A stretch of 34,985 nucleotides of DNA from Lachnospiraceae bacterium (GCA_017553035.1 JAFZNE010000103.1:1-34985), one strand, 5' to 3'; shown: positions 1 through 8,732, numbered from the stretch's first letter. The notes: a model not told the origin generated them from the letters alone. Program-made: numbers and translations.

Positions 1-1
1 A

Positions 2-2572
2 ATCATGAAGATCGATTCCGATCTTGATGATTTCACATTCATTCATGTAACCGATCCTCAGGCAACTAATGAAGGTGAGTACAGACAGTATGAAAATGTC
101 TTAAGAGCTGCCTACAAGCAGGTTAGCGATTCGGGCTCGATGCATGTGGGAACGATCAATACAGGTGATATTACCAATGAGTGCCATGACGGTAAAGTAT
201 TCATCGATGAGTTCAATATGTCACAGGATTTTGATTCGGACGATCTGATGAATACGGTCATTATCCCTGTTGCAGGTAACCATGATGTAACCGAGAATAT
301 TTTCTATTCGATGTTTGATATTGATTTCGAGGATTACTGTACTGATGGAAAGCACAATACCCATAGAACGGGTGGATGCTACAGCTACCAGATAGGCAAT
401 GTATTCATTCTCGGAACCAACTCCAACGAGTCGGGTGACCTGAAAGGCAATCCGGCAAACGGTGAGTACGATTCCAAGGCAAACTATCACGAGCAGTACA
501 ACTGGATCGTAGGTGAACTTCAGAAAGCAAGCAGACTGCGTGATGAAGGCAAGATCAAATGGATCATTTACCTTACACATGCGGGAATGATGTCCGTAGG
601 TTATCATACAATGGACGGCGGATCAAGGTGCCTGCGTGAAAATATTACTCCGCTCCTTGCAAAATACAAGGTTGACCTCGTTCTTCAGGGACATGACCAT
701 GCGTACACAAGAACAGTTCCTTACTACTACGGTCTGGATCTGAACGGAACGCAGTTCTCGGGATATGAGAGCAACGAGCGCGAGACCTTCAAGGGTTACG
801 GCGATAAGACATACGATAATCCTTACACCGCCGAGATAGAGACAGAAGGCGACAGGATATGGAATATCGAGCCCGAAGGAACACATTATGTTACAATAAA
901 CTATGCAGGTACAAAATCGCTCGAGATTTCTAAGGATAATGCGGAAGCCAGCTATACGATGCCCGATCAGTGCATTCTCGATGGCGTCGCAATAAGTCCC
1001 GTTAACGGAATCGAATGTGGACTCAAATACCAGAAACAGTTCTACGCACTTGTCAGAGTATCGGGTGATGTGCTTACATACGACACCTACTCGTTCTCGG
1101 GCGGAAAATCAGAACTGTTTGATACCTTCACCGTTATCAAGGATGGCAATCATCTGCCTAACCTGGACAAAAAGGAAATTGATTTCACAGGCGTTTACGT
1201 TGATGATAAGGAATATGACGGAAAAGCAGCAAGGCTGCAGATCGATGATATCCTTGCGGTTAAGCCCGGAACCGAAGAGGAAGAGATCCAGTTCACGGAT
1301 TATGACAAGATCGTATATTACGTGACCGGTACACTTTCAGACGGAAGCCAGTATAACAGAAATAACAAGCTTCCCAAGCAGGTCGGAAATTATACGCTTC
1401 ATGTAACACTTAGTGATGAATCGGCATTTTTCCAGGGCGAGACACTTATTTCGTTCAGCATTATCGATGACACAGGTGCCACAGTCATCGACAGCAAGGA
1501 TTATGTCGGCGGTCTTACCGCAACCGGACTTGAAAGCGGTCCTTCGATAGAATTTACCGAGGAAGAGGATACTGAACCCGGACCCGCACAGGGTGGAACC
1601 GGTGAAGGCGGAACTTCCCAGGGTGGAACCGGCGAAGGCGGAACTTCTCAGGGCGGAACCGGAGAAGGTGGAACTTCCCAGGGAGGTAACGGAGAAGGTG
1701 GAACTTCCCAGGGCGGAAATACCACGAACCCCGTAGATCCCGGAACATCAACAGGTGGTAACGGATCGACAGGTGGAAATGGTTCTACCGGCGGTAACGG
1801 TTCAACCACCGGTAACGGTTCAACCACCGGTAACGGAACATCGGGTAATACAAGCGGTAACGACAATACCGGCTCGAATACCGGAAATAATAACAATAAT
1901 AACAACAATAATAATAATAACAACGCCAACGATAACACTACAGTTGTTGAGAACGAAGACGGTTCAGTGACTACAACGACCGTTATCATGCAGGGCAGCA
2001 AGAAGGTTGAAGAATCCAAGACCGAATACGAGGATGGATCCGAAGAGATCACATTGAGCGTAACAAGCAAGTCCGGCAGGGTTGATGCGTTGACGGTTAA
2101 GACTGATGCAGACGGCAAGATAGCCAGCGTTGCACAGGAAGTAATAAAACCGGACGGAACCAAGATAACCAAGGAATTTACCGTAACAGAAAACGGCGGT
2201 ATCAAGCTGACGATCTATGATACTTCGCAGTCGGAAGCAAAGATTCCCGCAACCATCGAGTTCAACGGTAAGCTGATCAAGGTCAACACGATCGGTAAAG
2301 GCTCATTTGCAGGAAATAAGAACCTCGAAAAGGTTACGATCGGCAAATACATTACCACGATCGGCAAGAACGCTTTCAGGGGCGATTCGAACCTGAAGGA
2401 TATCACGATCAAATCCGGCAATATTACTCATGTCAGCAAGAATGCTTTCAAGGGTATCGCGAAGGATGCCGTTATCAAGATCAAGGCTTCGAAGAAGAAA
2501 TTCAAAGAGATCGTTGCAATGATCAAGGCATCGGGAATCAGCAAGACCGTTACATTCGAAAGAATTAAGTGA
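2..2572 (+). CDS. Metallophosphoesterase with repeat-rich linker and BspA-like LRR tail (5' partial)
   Basis: The frame is open to the left edge, so the first visible Met (base 5) is probably internal and a signal peptide probably lies outside the window. Numbering from that Met, the calcineurin-like phosphoesterase motifs are TDPQ (16-19), GDIT (54-57), GNHD (91-94), THAG (191-194) and GHDH (229-232), which form a two-metal site. The first motif is D-x-Q rather than the usual D-x-H. A beta-rich region follows to about residue 520. Next come a Gly/Thr/Ser/Asn linker (about 530-650) with a polyasparagine run, and a C-terminal segment (about 745-855) with 'GSFAGNKNLEKVTIG'-like repeats typical of BspA/LRR_5 surface proteins. 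It is most likely a secreted or cell-surface phosphatase or nucleotidase; the substrate is not predictable. A strong terminator follows. Confidence 0.85.
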   Translation: MMKIDSDLDDFTFIHVTDPQATNEGEYRQYENVLRAAYKQVSDSGSMHVGTINTGDITNECHDGKVFIDEFNMSQDFDSDDLMNTVIIPVAGNHDVTENIFYSMFDIDFEDYCTDGKHNTHRTGGCYSYQIGNVFILGTNSNESGDLKGNPANGEYDSKANYHEQYNWIVGELQKASRLRDEGKIKWIIYLTHAGMMSVGYHTMDGGSRCLRENITPLLAKYKVDLVLQGHDHAYTRTVPYYYGLDLNGTQFSGYESNERETFKGYGDKTYDNPYTAEIETEGDRIWNIEPEGTHYVTINYAGTKSLEISKDNAEASYTMPDQCILDGVAISPVNGIECGLKYQKQFYALVRVSGDVLTYDTYSFSGGKSELFDTFTVIKDGNHLPNLDKKEIDFTGVYVDDKEYDGKAARLQIDDILAVKPGTEEEEIQFTDYDKIVYYVTGTLSDGSQYNRNNKLPKQVGNYTLHVTLSDESAFFQGETLISFSIIDDTGATVIDSKDYVGGLTATGLESGPSIEFTEEEDTEPGPAQGGTGEGGTSQGGTGEGGTSQGGTGEGGTSQGGNGEGGTSQGGNTTNPVDPGTSTGGNGSTGGNGSTGGNGSTTGNGSTTGNGTSGNTSGNDNTGSNTGNNNNNNNNNNNNNANDNTTVVENEDGSVTTTTVIMQGSKKVEESKTEYEDGSEEITLSVTSKSGRVDALTVKTDADGKIASVAQEVIKPDGTKITKEFTVTENGGIKLTIYDTSQSEAKIPATIEFNGKLIKVNTIGKGSFAGNKNLEKVTIGKYITTIGKNAFRGDSNLKDITIKSGNITHVSKNAFKGIAKDAVIKIKASKKKFKEIVAMIKASGISKTVTFERIK
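1591..1710 (+). repeat. Four 30-bp in-frame tandem repeats (GGTGEGGTSQ linker)
   Basis: Four consecutive 30-bp units start at 1591, 1621, 1651 and 1681, each encoding GGTGEGGTSQ or, in the last, GGNGEGGTSQ. Differences are mostly at third codon positions, so the units are not newly duplicated. They form the first part of the flexible linker of the metallophosphoesterase. Confidence 0.9.
1754..1843 (+). repeat. Five 18-bp in-frame tandem repeats (GGNGST linker)
   Basis: 18-bp units start at 1754, 1772, 1790, 1808 and 1826 and encode GGNGST/TGNGST-type hexapeptides. They are followed by a run of AAT/AAC codons around 1885-1925 giving polyasparagine. This is a low-complexity linker prone to replication slippage, so copy number may vary between strains. 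Confidence 0.85.
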
Positions 2573-2601
2573 CCGGAAAGTTATAAGGTAAACAAAACAA
2601 T

Positions 2602-2632
2602 AAAGCAGGCGGCTTCAAGCCGCCTGTTTTGT
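2602..2632 (+). terminator. Rho-independent terminator after the metallophosphoesterase
   Basis: CAGGCGGCTT (2606-2615) pairs with AAGCCGCCTG (2617-2626), giving a GC-rich stem of about eight usable pairs closed by a TTCAA loop, followed by TTTTGT. It lies 30 bp after the stop codon. Confidence 0.9.
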
Positions 2633-2677
2633 ACAATAAGCGAAAACTCTGCTTCCGGGATGACCGGTATCCGGAAC

Positions 2678-2706
2678 TTGTCTTCGAGGCATTTTTGGAT
2701 TAAACT
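2678..2706 (+). promoter_or_regulatory. Possible sigma-A promoter for the AraC-type regulator
   Basis: TTGTCT (2678-2683) and TAAACT (2701-2706) are separated by exactly 17 bp. An inverted repeat TTCCGG/CCGGAA (2653-2658 and 2671-2676) sits just upstream of the -35 and could be an operator. If used, transcription would begin near 2713, downstream of the ATG at 2707. Confidence 0.4.
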
Positions 2707-2712
2707 ATGTTT

Positions 2713-2751
2713 AGGAGGTTCAGTCCGCTTTCCGGGACTGTACATTTGAAT
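2713..2751 (+). promoter_or_regulatory. Ribosome-binding site separated from the start by a hairpin
   Basis: AGGAGG (2713-2718) is followed by the hairpin CAGTCC/GGACTG (2721-2726 and 2735-2740, 8-nt loop). The in-frame starts TTG 2746 and ATG 2752 come next. The linear spacing (33 nt to the ATG) is far too long. With the hairpin folded, the effective gap is about 7 nt to the TTG or 13 nt to the ATG. The arrangement may modulate translation; this is inference. Confidence 0.45.
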
Positions 2752-4320
2752 ATGGGAAAAAACAACAACGATCTTTTCAATGCGCTGATCTGTGCGGCAG
2801 ACGCGGATATCCGGAGTGAGATAACGGAATGGCTTGCCGGAACACAGAGATTTGAGACGTTCGAAGCCAAAAACTCTCATGATGCGCTTCTTGAACAGAA
2901 AAGAAGAAAACCGGATGTGATGATCGCGGATGTTGAGATGCTGAGATCCGGTGGTGAGACTTTTATTAAAAAATGCAGAAGCAATGACAGATACTGTACT
3001 CTGGTCCTTTATTGCAGGCAGGGGGATGTCGCTGCATTTTCGAAGCTTGCCCTGTTTGGGGTAACGCTTATGGTTACCGGCGGGGAGAATGAAGAACAGA
3101 AGCGTAAAAATGCCGCCGCGCTCATTGAAGAGCTTGAATTAAAGAGAAGTATTGCCTCGGAGTTCAGGCTGCTCAAGCTTGAAAATGATTCGTACCGCTC
3201 TGTAAATATTCTCAAAGAACTGATACAGGTTGAAGAAGGAGCGCTGTCGGAGGAAGCATTGGATTTTAAAGCCAAAGAATTCAACGGCAGGTATATCACG
3301 CTCATCCTGATACTTACTTCTGGTTCTTCGCTTTCGGGAGCGGAAAACAGGATCATGAAAATGCTGCTCAGGTTCAAATACGCCGAATTCTTCTGCCTGA
3401 ACATTTCAAGGACACGGGAACTGATCTTTGTCGTAAGCAACAAGAACCCTTATGAGCGTAATCTAAGGGCGCTGGGCGAAAGAATGCGCAGGAGCATCAG
3501 GGTTGAACTCGACTGCGACAGTACCATACTTATCAGCATTCCCTCACAGAACGGGGAGGATCTTCTTTCCGCGTATAAGAAATTTGATGTGCTCGAGGAA
3601 AACCGCTTTTTCTTAAAAGAGGGCGACGTTCTGGTCGACCGGGCTTCCTACACGCAGAAAAGCAGTGCGGATGAAAATGTCGAAACCATTCTTATGCAGG
3701 TATATGAAGACATAAGATTCAGGGAATTTCACGAAGCAGCCGAAGGGGTAAAGAGGCTGGTGAGCCGTATCGAGCAGGAAGGCAACATGAGCAACATCTA
3801 TGTCCGCCATATTTTCATCGAGATCTTAAGCCGGCTGTCACAGCATGCGGACATCATGACAAACTATGAAAATATGGAGGCCGCAAAATACATTCTGACC
3901 GTTCCCGATATCTGGTCTATCGAGGAGAGTGTCATATCGATCCTCGAAAGATCGGAGAAGAAGAAAACGAATACTTCCTCAGGTGACGGGACGATAGTTA
4001 CCGACAAAGTCATTGCGATCATCCGCACCGAATATAAAAATACTTCTCTTACCATGGAATACATCGCAGGGAAGGTTTTCCTTTCGCCGAATTACCTGAG
4101 CGCGATGTTCAAAAAACAGAAGGGAGAGTCGATCAACTCCTTTATCAAGAATTACAGACTCGAAAGGGCCAAGGAACTGCTGAAGAACAGTAATATCAAG
4201 GTGAAGGATATCGCAGGTCTGGTAGGATTTGCAAGCGACGGCTACTTTGCTACGGTCTTCAGAAAGGCAGAAGGCATATCGGCGGCAGAATACAGAAAAC
4301 GGAATTCCAAGAGGTATTAA
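2752..4320 (+). CDS. YesN-like response regulator, AraC-type DNA-binding domain
   Basis: A cytoplasmic transcription regulator of about 522 residues. Residues about 7-125 form a receiver-like domain. It has an acidic pocket (ADAD, 16-19) and the acceptor Asp (in MIADVEM, D60), but no Lys is visible where the conserved Lys should be (LMVTGG), so the phosphorylation site looks degenerate. A long middle region resembles the linker of YesN regulators. The C-terminal AraC domain (about 416-520) has two helix-turn-helix units, including 'YIAGKVFLSPNYLSAMFKK' and 'DIAGLVGFASDGYFATVFRK'. No sensor kinase is adjacent. The symporter 75 bp downstream has its own promoter and may be a target. The start is uncertain: ATG 2707 lies at the predicted promoter and has no ribosome-binding site, so ATG 2752 or TTG 2746 is preferred. 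Confidence 0.88.
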   Translation: MGKNNNDLFNALICAADADIRSEITEWLAGTQRFETFEAKNSHDALLEQKRRKPDVMIADVEMLRSGGETFIKKCRSNDRYCTLVLYCRQGDVAAFSKLALFGVTLMVTGGENEEQKRKNAAALIEELELKRSIASEFRLLKLENDSYRSVNILKELIQVEEGALSEEALDFKAKEFNGRYITLILILTSGSSLSGAENRIMKMLLRFKYAEFFCLNISRTRELIFVVSNKNPYERNLRALGERMRRSIRVELDCDSTILISIPSQNGEDLLSAYKKFDVLEENRFFLKEGDVLVDRASYTQKSSADENVETILMQVYEDIRFREFHEAAEGVKRLVSRIEQEGNMSNIYVRHIFIEILSRLSQHADIMTNYENMEAAKYILTVPDIWSIEESVISILERSEKKKTNTSSGDGTIVTDKVIAIIRTEYKNTSLTMEYIAGKVFLSPNYLSAMFKKQKGESINSFIKNYRLERAKELLKNSNIKVKDIAGLVGFASDGYFATVFRKAEGISAAEYRKRNSKRY

Positions 4321-4331
4321 GGAAACGATTA

Positions 4332-4360
4332 TTGAAATCAAAATAAAATAGTGCTATCAT
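4332..4360 (+). promoter_or_regulatory. Sigma-A promoter of the symporter gene
   Basis: TTGAAA (4332-4337) and TATCAT (4355-4360) are separated by 17 bp, 35 bp before the symporter start codon. It lies just after the stop of the AraC-type regulator, so the symporter can be transcribed separately. Confidence 0.65.
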
Positions 4361-4395
4361 TTTCCTAACGTTTTTTACAGGGGGAGTGATGATTT

Positions 4396-5958
4396 ATGGC
4401 ACGTGATAACTGGTCTTCAAGATCAACATTTATTCTGGCTTCGATCGGATCCGCAGTAGGTCTGGGAAATGCATGGCGATTCCCGGGTCTGGCGGCAAAG
4501 CACGGAGGCGGAGCATTCCTGCTCGTCTATCTTGCTGCGCTGTTTTTGCTCGGAATTCCTCTTCTTGCGATGGAGATCGCAATGGGAAGAAGGATCAACC
4601 AGGGAGTTCCCGGCACTTTGCGCACCATCAATAAAAAGGCAGAGAACATCGGATGGATCGCGGTTTCAAACGGTCTGTTCATATCGGTTTACTATGCGGT
4701 AGTTTTCGCATGGGTTATTTTGATGTTTTTCCTGAGCTTTAAGTTTGCCGGATTCACCGGAGCAGAAGACGGGATCGAGCAGGCAAGCGGGCTGTGGCTC
4801 GAGACGATCAAGACCACAGGCACAACTTCCGGATACGGAACGATCTCGTTCCCTGTTCTCGGATGTCTCATACTGGCCTGGGGCAGCTGCTATTATTGCA
4901 TCCGCAACGGTTCCCAGAGCGTCGGTAAAGTAGTTAAATATACAGTTTCTCTTCCGGTAATATGTCTTATAATCCTCGCGATCCGCGGCATTACCATGCC
5001 GGGTGCGGGCGAAGGCATTGCAAAGCTGTTTATTCCGGATTGGACGGCTCTCAGCGATTCAACTCTGTGGGTCGATGCCATCGGACAGGTATTCTATTCG
5101 CTGTCTGTTGCTATGGCGATCATGTTCGCTTACGGTTCTTATCTGAAAAAAGATGCAAATGTCGCTGTGGATACGGTCATCATCGCGCTTGCCGACATGC
5201 TTATCAGCGTACTTGCGGCAATCGTAATGTTCTCGACCATGGCAGGAACGGGCATGCTTGACAATATGACCGCTTCGGGTATTTCTACTGCATTTATCGT
5301 ATATCCGCAGGCTATAGTCAACCTGACCAATTCACCGGTACTTAACGCGATATTTGCTTTTGTATTCTATTTCTGCCTGATAACACTTGCGATCGATTCG
5401 CTGTTCTCGATTGTAGAAGGCACAACTACCGCTATTTCTGACAAATTCAAGATCAACAAAAAGAAAACGACGATCATCATGTGCGTCATCGAATTCGTTA
5501 TCGGTATTTTCTTCTGTACCGGAGCGGGCCTTGCATGGCTTGATATCGTAGATAATTTCATTAACAGCTATACTCTGGTATTGACCGGTATTCTCGAGGC
5601 TGTAGCCGTAGGATGGTTCTTTAAGACCGGTAAAGTACTTGAGGAGATCAACAGGAATGCTGACGGATTCAAAATGCCTGTCGGATGGTTCTATATTTCG
5701 ATCAAGGTTATTACTCCCGTAGTGCTTTCGCTGCTGTTTATCTGGAATATTGTTTCGCTGTTCAAGAACGGTGGTATTTACGGAGCAGCTGACGGTTATT
5801 CGCTTTCCGCAAATATAATCGGCGGATGGCTTATTATCGCGCTCAGTGTTTTCTCAGGCGCGATCGTCAAGCTGATAGTCCTTCATATGAAGAAGAAGGG
5901 CTACCGTGAAGATGACCGGACCTGGGATGATCACCAGGGTTCCGAAGAAACAACCTGA
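4396..5958 (+). CDS. Sodium-dependent transporter, neurotransmitter:sodium symporter (SNF) family
   Basis: A 520-residue polytopic membrane protein of the NSS/SNF family (LeuT-like fold), which couples Na+ to uptake of amino acids or related amines. TM1 carries the family signature 'SIGSAVGLGNAWRFPGLAAK' (about 16-35), whose unwound centre supplies Na+ and substrate contacts. The hydrophobic pattern continues through about 11-12 segments, and length matches bacterial members. The final segment is followed by a charged cytoplasmic tail. ATG 4396 is preceded by a GGGGGAGTGAT ribosome-binding site. The specific substrate cannot be read from sequence. Its neighbour, an AraC-type regulator, is a candidate controller. 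Confidence 0.93.
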   Translation: MARDNWSSRSTFILASIGSAVGLGNAWRFPGLAAKHGGGAFLLVYLAALFLLGIPLLAMEIAMGRRINQGVPGTLRTINKKAENIGWIAVSNGLFISVYYAVVFAWVILMFFLSFKFAGFTGAEDGIEQASGLWLETIKTTGTTSGYGTISFPVLGCLILAWGSCYYCIRNGSQSVGKVVKYTVSLPVICLIILAIRGITMPGAGEGIAKLFIPDWTALSDSTLWVDAIGQVFYSLSVAMAIMFAYGSYLKKDANVAVDTVIIALADMLISVLAAIVMFSTMAGTGMLDNMTASGISTAFIVYPQAIVNLTNSPVLNAIFAFVFYFCLITLAIDSLFSIVEGTTTAISDKFKINKKKTTIIMCVIEFVIGIFFCTGAGLAWLDIVDNFINSYTLVLTGILEAVAVGWFFKTGKVLEEINRNADGFKMPVGWFYISIKVITPVVLSLLFIWNIVSLFKNGGIYGAADGYSLSANIIGGWLIIALSVFSGAIVKLIVLHMKKKGYREDDRTWDDHQGSEETT

Positions 5959-5977
5959 ACAAAATGAAATAAATGCA

Positions 5978-6005
5978 GCCCTTTATGATACGGGAATAAA
6001 AGGGC
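5978..6005 (+). other. Hairpin after the symporter gene
   Basis: GCCCTTT (5978-5984) pairs with AAAGGGC (5999-6005) around a 14-nt loop. No T-tract follows, so it is at best a weak terminator or an mRNA-stability element between the symporter and the lipoprotein gene. Confidence 0.35.
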
Positions 6006-6036
6006 GGCATATGATCATAACAGGAGGGAATTGATA

Positions 6037-7563
6037 ATGTTCAAGAAATTGATAAGTATCGTACTGATCCTTGGTTTGGTTACAGTTAGCCTGGCCGGCT
6101 GCTCGGGTAAGGAGCCTCAGACTCCGGGAACCGAAACCGGTCCGGAAGTGACCACACAGCCTACACAGGGAACCCAGGCACAACCCACAGAGGAACCGAC
6201 CAAGGAACCCACTCCGGTTCCCGCAACTCCTACGCCTACCGAAGTTCCGAAACCGGAAGGCAAAACCTACGAGGATGGTTTCAAGTCTCCTGTCGCGGGC
6301 AGCAAGGATAATTTCGATGCCGATGCAGCGAAAGCCGACGGATTCACGGTTGTAACCACCGCGAAGGAGTTTATTGATGCGATCCGTCCCGGCGCGAAGA
6401 TAGTATTTGCTCCCGGTACGTACAATCTGACCGATTATACCGAGGGACTCTGGAATAACAGCTCTGTCGAAGATATTGAATACGGCGGGATCTTAGAGCT
6501 TACGGAATGGACCGAGCTGGTTCACTGCTTCGACGGTGTCGAACTGAAGATCAAGGACGTTGACGGTCTTGTGATATCAGGCGGAAGTGAAGTACGCACG
6601 GAAACCGAACTCGTGATCTCGCCCAGATATGCGGCTGTTCTCGTATTTGATAAATGTAAGAATGTAGAGCTGGCCAATCTGACCATGGGACATACCGATA
6701 CCGGCGATTGCACGGGTAACGTTGTCGACCTCTATCGCAGCGAGAGTGTACGCTTCCATAATACGGACATCTATGGCTGCGGTGTATACGGGATCGGTGC
6801 TTACAACGGAAGCGCGGACATCCATGTTTACAACAGTAAGATCCATGATTGTTCCTACGGCGCTATCGATTATGACTGGGGAATGGGACTTTTTGAATTT
6901 ATCGACTGTGAACTCGTTGATACAGCGGGTCTCAGCTATTCCGCAACCGCATATTCGAAGCTCAGATTTGAAAGATGTACGCTCGGCGACTGGGAAACCA
7001 CCGCGCTGATGTTCAGAGACGATGTTGAGCATATCGACTGCATTGAGGGAGAAATGGTGGGTGAATACCCCGATTATGAAGATTATGGCGATACAGCGCC
7101 TTATTGGTACGGACAGCCTTTCGATCCTTCAACATTTGATTTCGACAGTATGGAAGAAGCGTACGATGACGAATATATCGCCGCAAAGCCTCAGTATGAT
7201 TATTACAGCTCCTGGACCGGATACATGAAGGTCCAGTCCGCGACAGGCAGGACTACATATCTGCCCAGCTATGATGTAGCTGCAGATGCTCCCGTGTACA
7301 TATCATGCGGCTTCAGATTCCCCGATGATGACGATGTTGATGGAAAACCCGAATTCTATCTGTCTATAGGCGAGGAATATTATCAGGGAACATGGTATTA
7401 TGATTCGGTTTATTCAGCAGTATTACAGCTGAATGAAAATGAAGACGGCGGCAGATACGGCGGCATGAACGCTTATGTTTCCGTATACCGTGACATGGAT
7501 GTCGAGGGCTCTCATCCCTGGCTGATGCTGCAGCTCGGAAATGATGTTTACTGGTTGTACTGA
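6037..7563 (+). CDS. Lipoprotein with right-handed parallel beta-helix
   Basis: A lipoprotein signal peptide ends in the lipobox SLAGC (acylated Cys at residue 22), followed by a Thr/Pro/Glu-rich spacer to about residue 80. Residues about 100-340 show short strands with regularly spaced Asn/Asp/Gly and Ile/Val ('NVELANLTMG', 'ADIHVYNSKIHDCSYGAI'), the pattern of a right-handed beta-helix as in pectate-lyase or NosD-like proteins. The last roughly 150 residues are rich in Tyr and Asp and look like a separate beta domain. It probably binds or cleaves an acidic polysaccharide at the cell surface, but no catalytic set can be assigned. ATG 6037 is chosen because AGGAGG at 6022-6027 gives 9-nt spacing; the in-frame TTG at 6031 is too close. 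A strong terminator follows. Confidence 0.8.
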   Translation: MFKKLISIVLILGLVTVSLAGCSGKEPQTPGTETGPEVTTQPTQGTQAQPTEEPTKEPTPVPATPTPTEVPKPEGKTYEDGFKSPVAGSKDNFDADAAKADGFTVVTTAKEFIDAIRPGAKIVFAPGTYNLTDYTEGLWNNSSVEDIEYGGILELTEWTELVHCFDGVELKIKDVDGLVISGGSEVRTETELVISPRYAAVLVFDKCKNVELANLTMGHTDTGDCTGNVVDLYRSESVRFHNTDIYGCGVYGIGAYNGSADIHVYNSKIHDCSYGAIDYDWGMGLFEFIDCELVDTAGLSYSATAYSKLRFERCTLGDWETTALMFRDDVEHIDCIEGEMVGEYPDYEDYGDTAPYWYGQPFDPSTFDFDSMEEAYDDEYIAAKPQYDYYSSWTGYMKVQSATGRTTYLPSYDVAADAPVYISCGFRFPDDDDVDGKPEFYLSIGEEYYQGTWYYDSVYSAVLQLNENEDGGRYGGMNAYVSVYRDMDVEGSHPWLMLQLGNDVYWLY

Positions 7564-7664
7564 TGCGGTTAATTATGCGATATTTCTGTATTTGACGGTA
7601 ATACAGGTGTACGTCCTGTTATGTATGTCAGGATCAAATGATCGAATAATGAATTAACAAAAAG

Positions 7665-7699
7665 CGACCGTGTACCGGAAATTGGTACACGGTCGTTTT
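7665..7699. terminator. Bidirectional terminator between convergent genes
   Basis: CGACCGTGTACC (7665-7676) and GGTACACGGTCG (7684-7695) form a perfect 12-bp stem with a 7-nt loop. On the plus strand TTTTG follows. On the minus strand the bases beyond the stem read CTTTTTG. It can therefore end both the lipoprotein gene and the reverse-strand nuclease gene (stop at 7716). Confidence 0.93.
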
Positions 7700-7715
7700 G
7701 TTATTAATAGTGGTA

Positions 7716-8732
7716 TTATGACTTTTGGGATAGCTTGGCTTCTAGTTCTTTAATATATGCGGTAGCTTCGCGGAGTTTGGCTTCTGCTTCGTCAGCCCGC
7801 TTCTTCTCACGTTCGGTATTGACCTTTTCTGCCTGGCGCGCTTCTCTGTACCATTTCTGACATTGTAATTCCAAAACCTGTCCATCCATAGTGTTCACCA
7901 GCCTTTCCTTCATCTGATCGTCCAGCCTGTTACTGATTGTGTTGACTATTTTTCTGTAAAGTACTGCAAGCTCGCGGGAAAAGTGTTCGGATAGTTTCCC
8001 ACTGGCACATGCCCTGTATACGAGATCCGTAAATCGCATCAATTCTGAGTATATCTTATCATAATCTTCGCGGTTTTCAAGCGGATTTTTAGAAATCCTC
8101 GCTATTTCCTGTTCGTATCTTATTGAGAAAAAAGGTATCAAGGAATACAATTCTTTATCAAAGACTTCCTCCATCGAATAAGCCTGAACATGAAGGACCG
8201 GAACGAATATGACAAACTCCCGATCCTGGTAAACGTAAGTAATGGTGTTGTATGATATTTTTGGTTCGTCTTCCGAAGACTTGCGGAGCATGAGAAGAGC
8301 GGAATGAGGCAGTTGAACTCTCAGATTGCCGCTTTGTCCATCTTTTTCTACATTTTCAAATGCAATCCTCATGTTGTAATCTAGAATGCGTATAAGAATG
8401 TCGCCGTCTTCGGTAGACTGGCACTCTATATGATACAGTGTTCCGTCCAGTTTCATGTAGAAATCACTGATAACTTTGGAAACTTTGGGTTTGTCATCCT
8501 CAGAAAAAACAAGTTTCATATGTTCGTTGGCATAACGCTCCATTTCTTCTGCTGAATACATCTTGTAGTTCGTGCCGAACATCTCATTGACGAGTGGAAC
8601 CAGTAGCGGCTGCATATAGACACAGATAGTTTTGAAAACATCGTCGAAAAGTGTGTGATGAGGCGTATCCTTACTTGCAGAGTCAGCATCGCGGGCAGAC
8701 TCGTCGCCGGCTTTATATAATTCTTCTGTCAT
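7716..8732 (-). CDS. Rpn-like PD-(D/E)XK nuclease family protein (putative transposase-type)
   Basis: A 338-residue protein resembling the Rpn/PDDEXK_2 'recombination-promoting nuclease, putative transposase' family. After the entry motif 'HTLFDDVFKTI' (26-36) comes a PD-(D/E)XK-like core: D90 in VISDFYMKLDG, then E103-x-Q105 in HIECQST. The E-x-Q form in place of E-x-K is common in this family. The C-terminus (about 296-338) is charged with heptad-like Leu/Ala spacing and is probably a coiled coil. The start is supported by AGGAGG 6 nt upstream. It is a lone gene, antisense to its neighbours, with an AT-rich upstream gap and no terminal repeats or target-site duplication visible. Rpn proteins are DNA endonucleases linked to recombination or phage defence; the role here is unknown. 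Confidence 0.8.
   Translation of the reverse strand: MTEELYKAGDESARDADSASKDTPHHTLFDDVFKTICVYMQPLLVPLVNEMFGTNYKMYSAEEMERYANEHMKLVFSEDDKPKVSKVISDFYMKLDGTLYHIECQSTEDGDILIRILDYNMRIAFENVEKDGQSGNLRVQLPHSALLMLRKSSEDEPKISYNTITYVYQDREFVIFVPVLHVQAYSMEEVFDKELYSLIPFFSIRYEQEIARISKNPLENREDYDKIYSELMRFTDLVYRACASGKLSEHFSRELAVLYRKIVNTISNRLDDQMKERLVNTMDGQVLELQCQKWYREARQAEKVNTEREKKRADEAEAKLREATAYIKELEAKLSQKS

Noticed and set aside
1648-2205. Reverse-strand open frame rich in Leu/Pro/Val in the metallophosphoesterase linker
   Set aside because: It is the antisense of the Gly/Asn/Thr repeat region; low complexity only.
4315-4329. The 15-mer TATTAAGGAAACGAT also occurs at 33794-33808, both times across a stop codon
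   Set aside because: In a window of this size one chance 15-mer match is not surprising, and the flanks do not match; only the second copy forms a hairpin.
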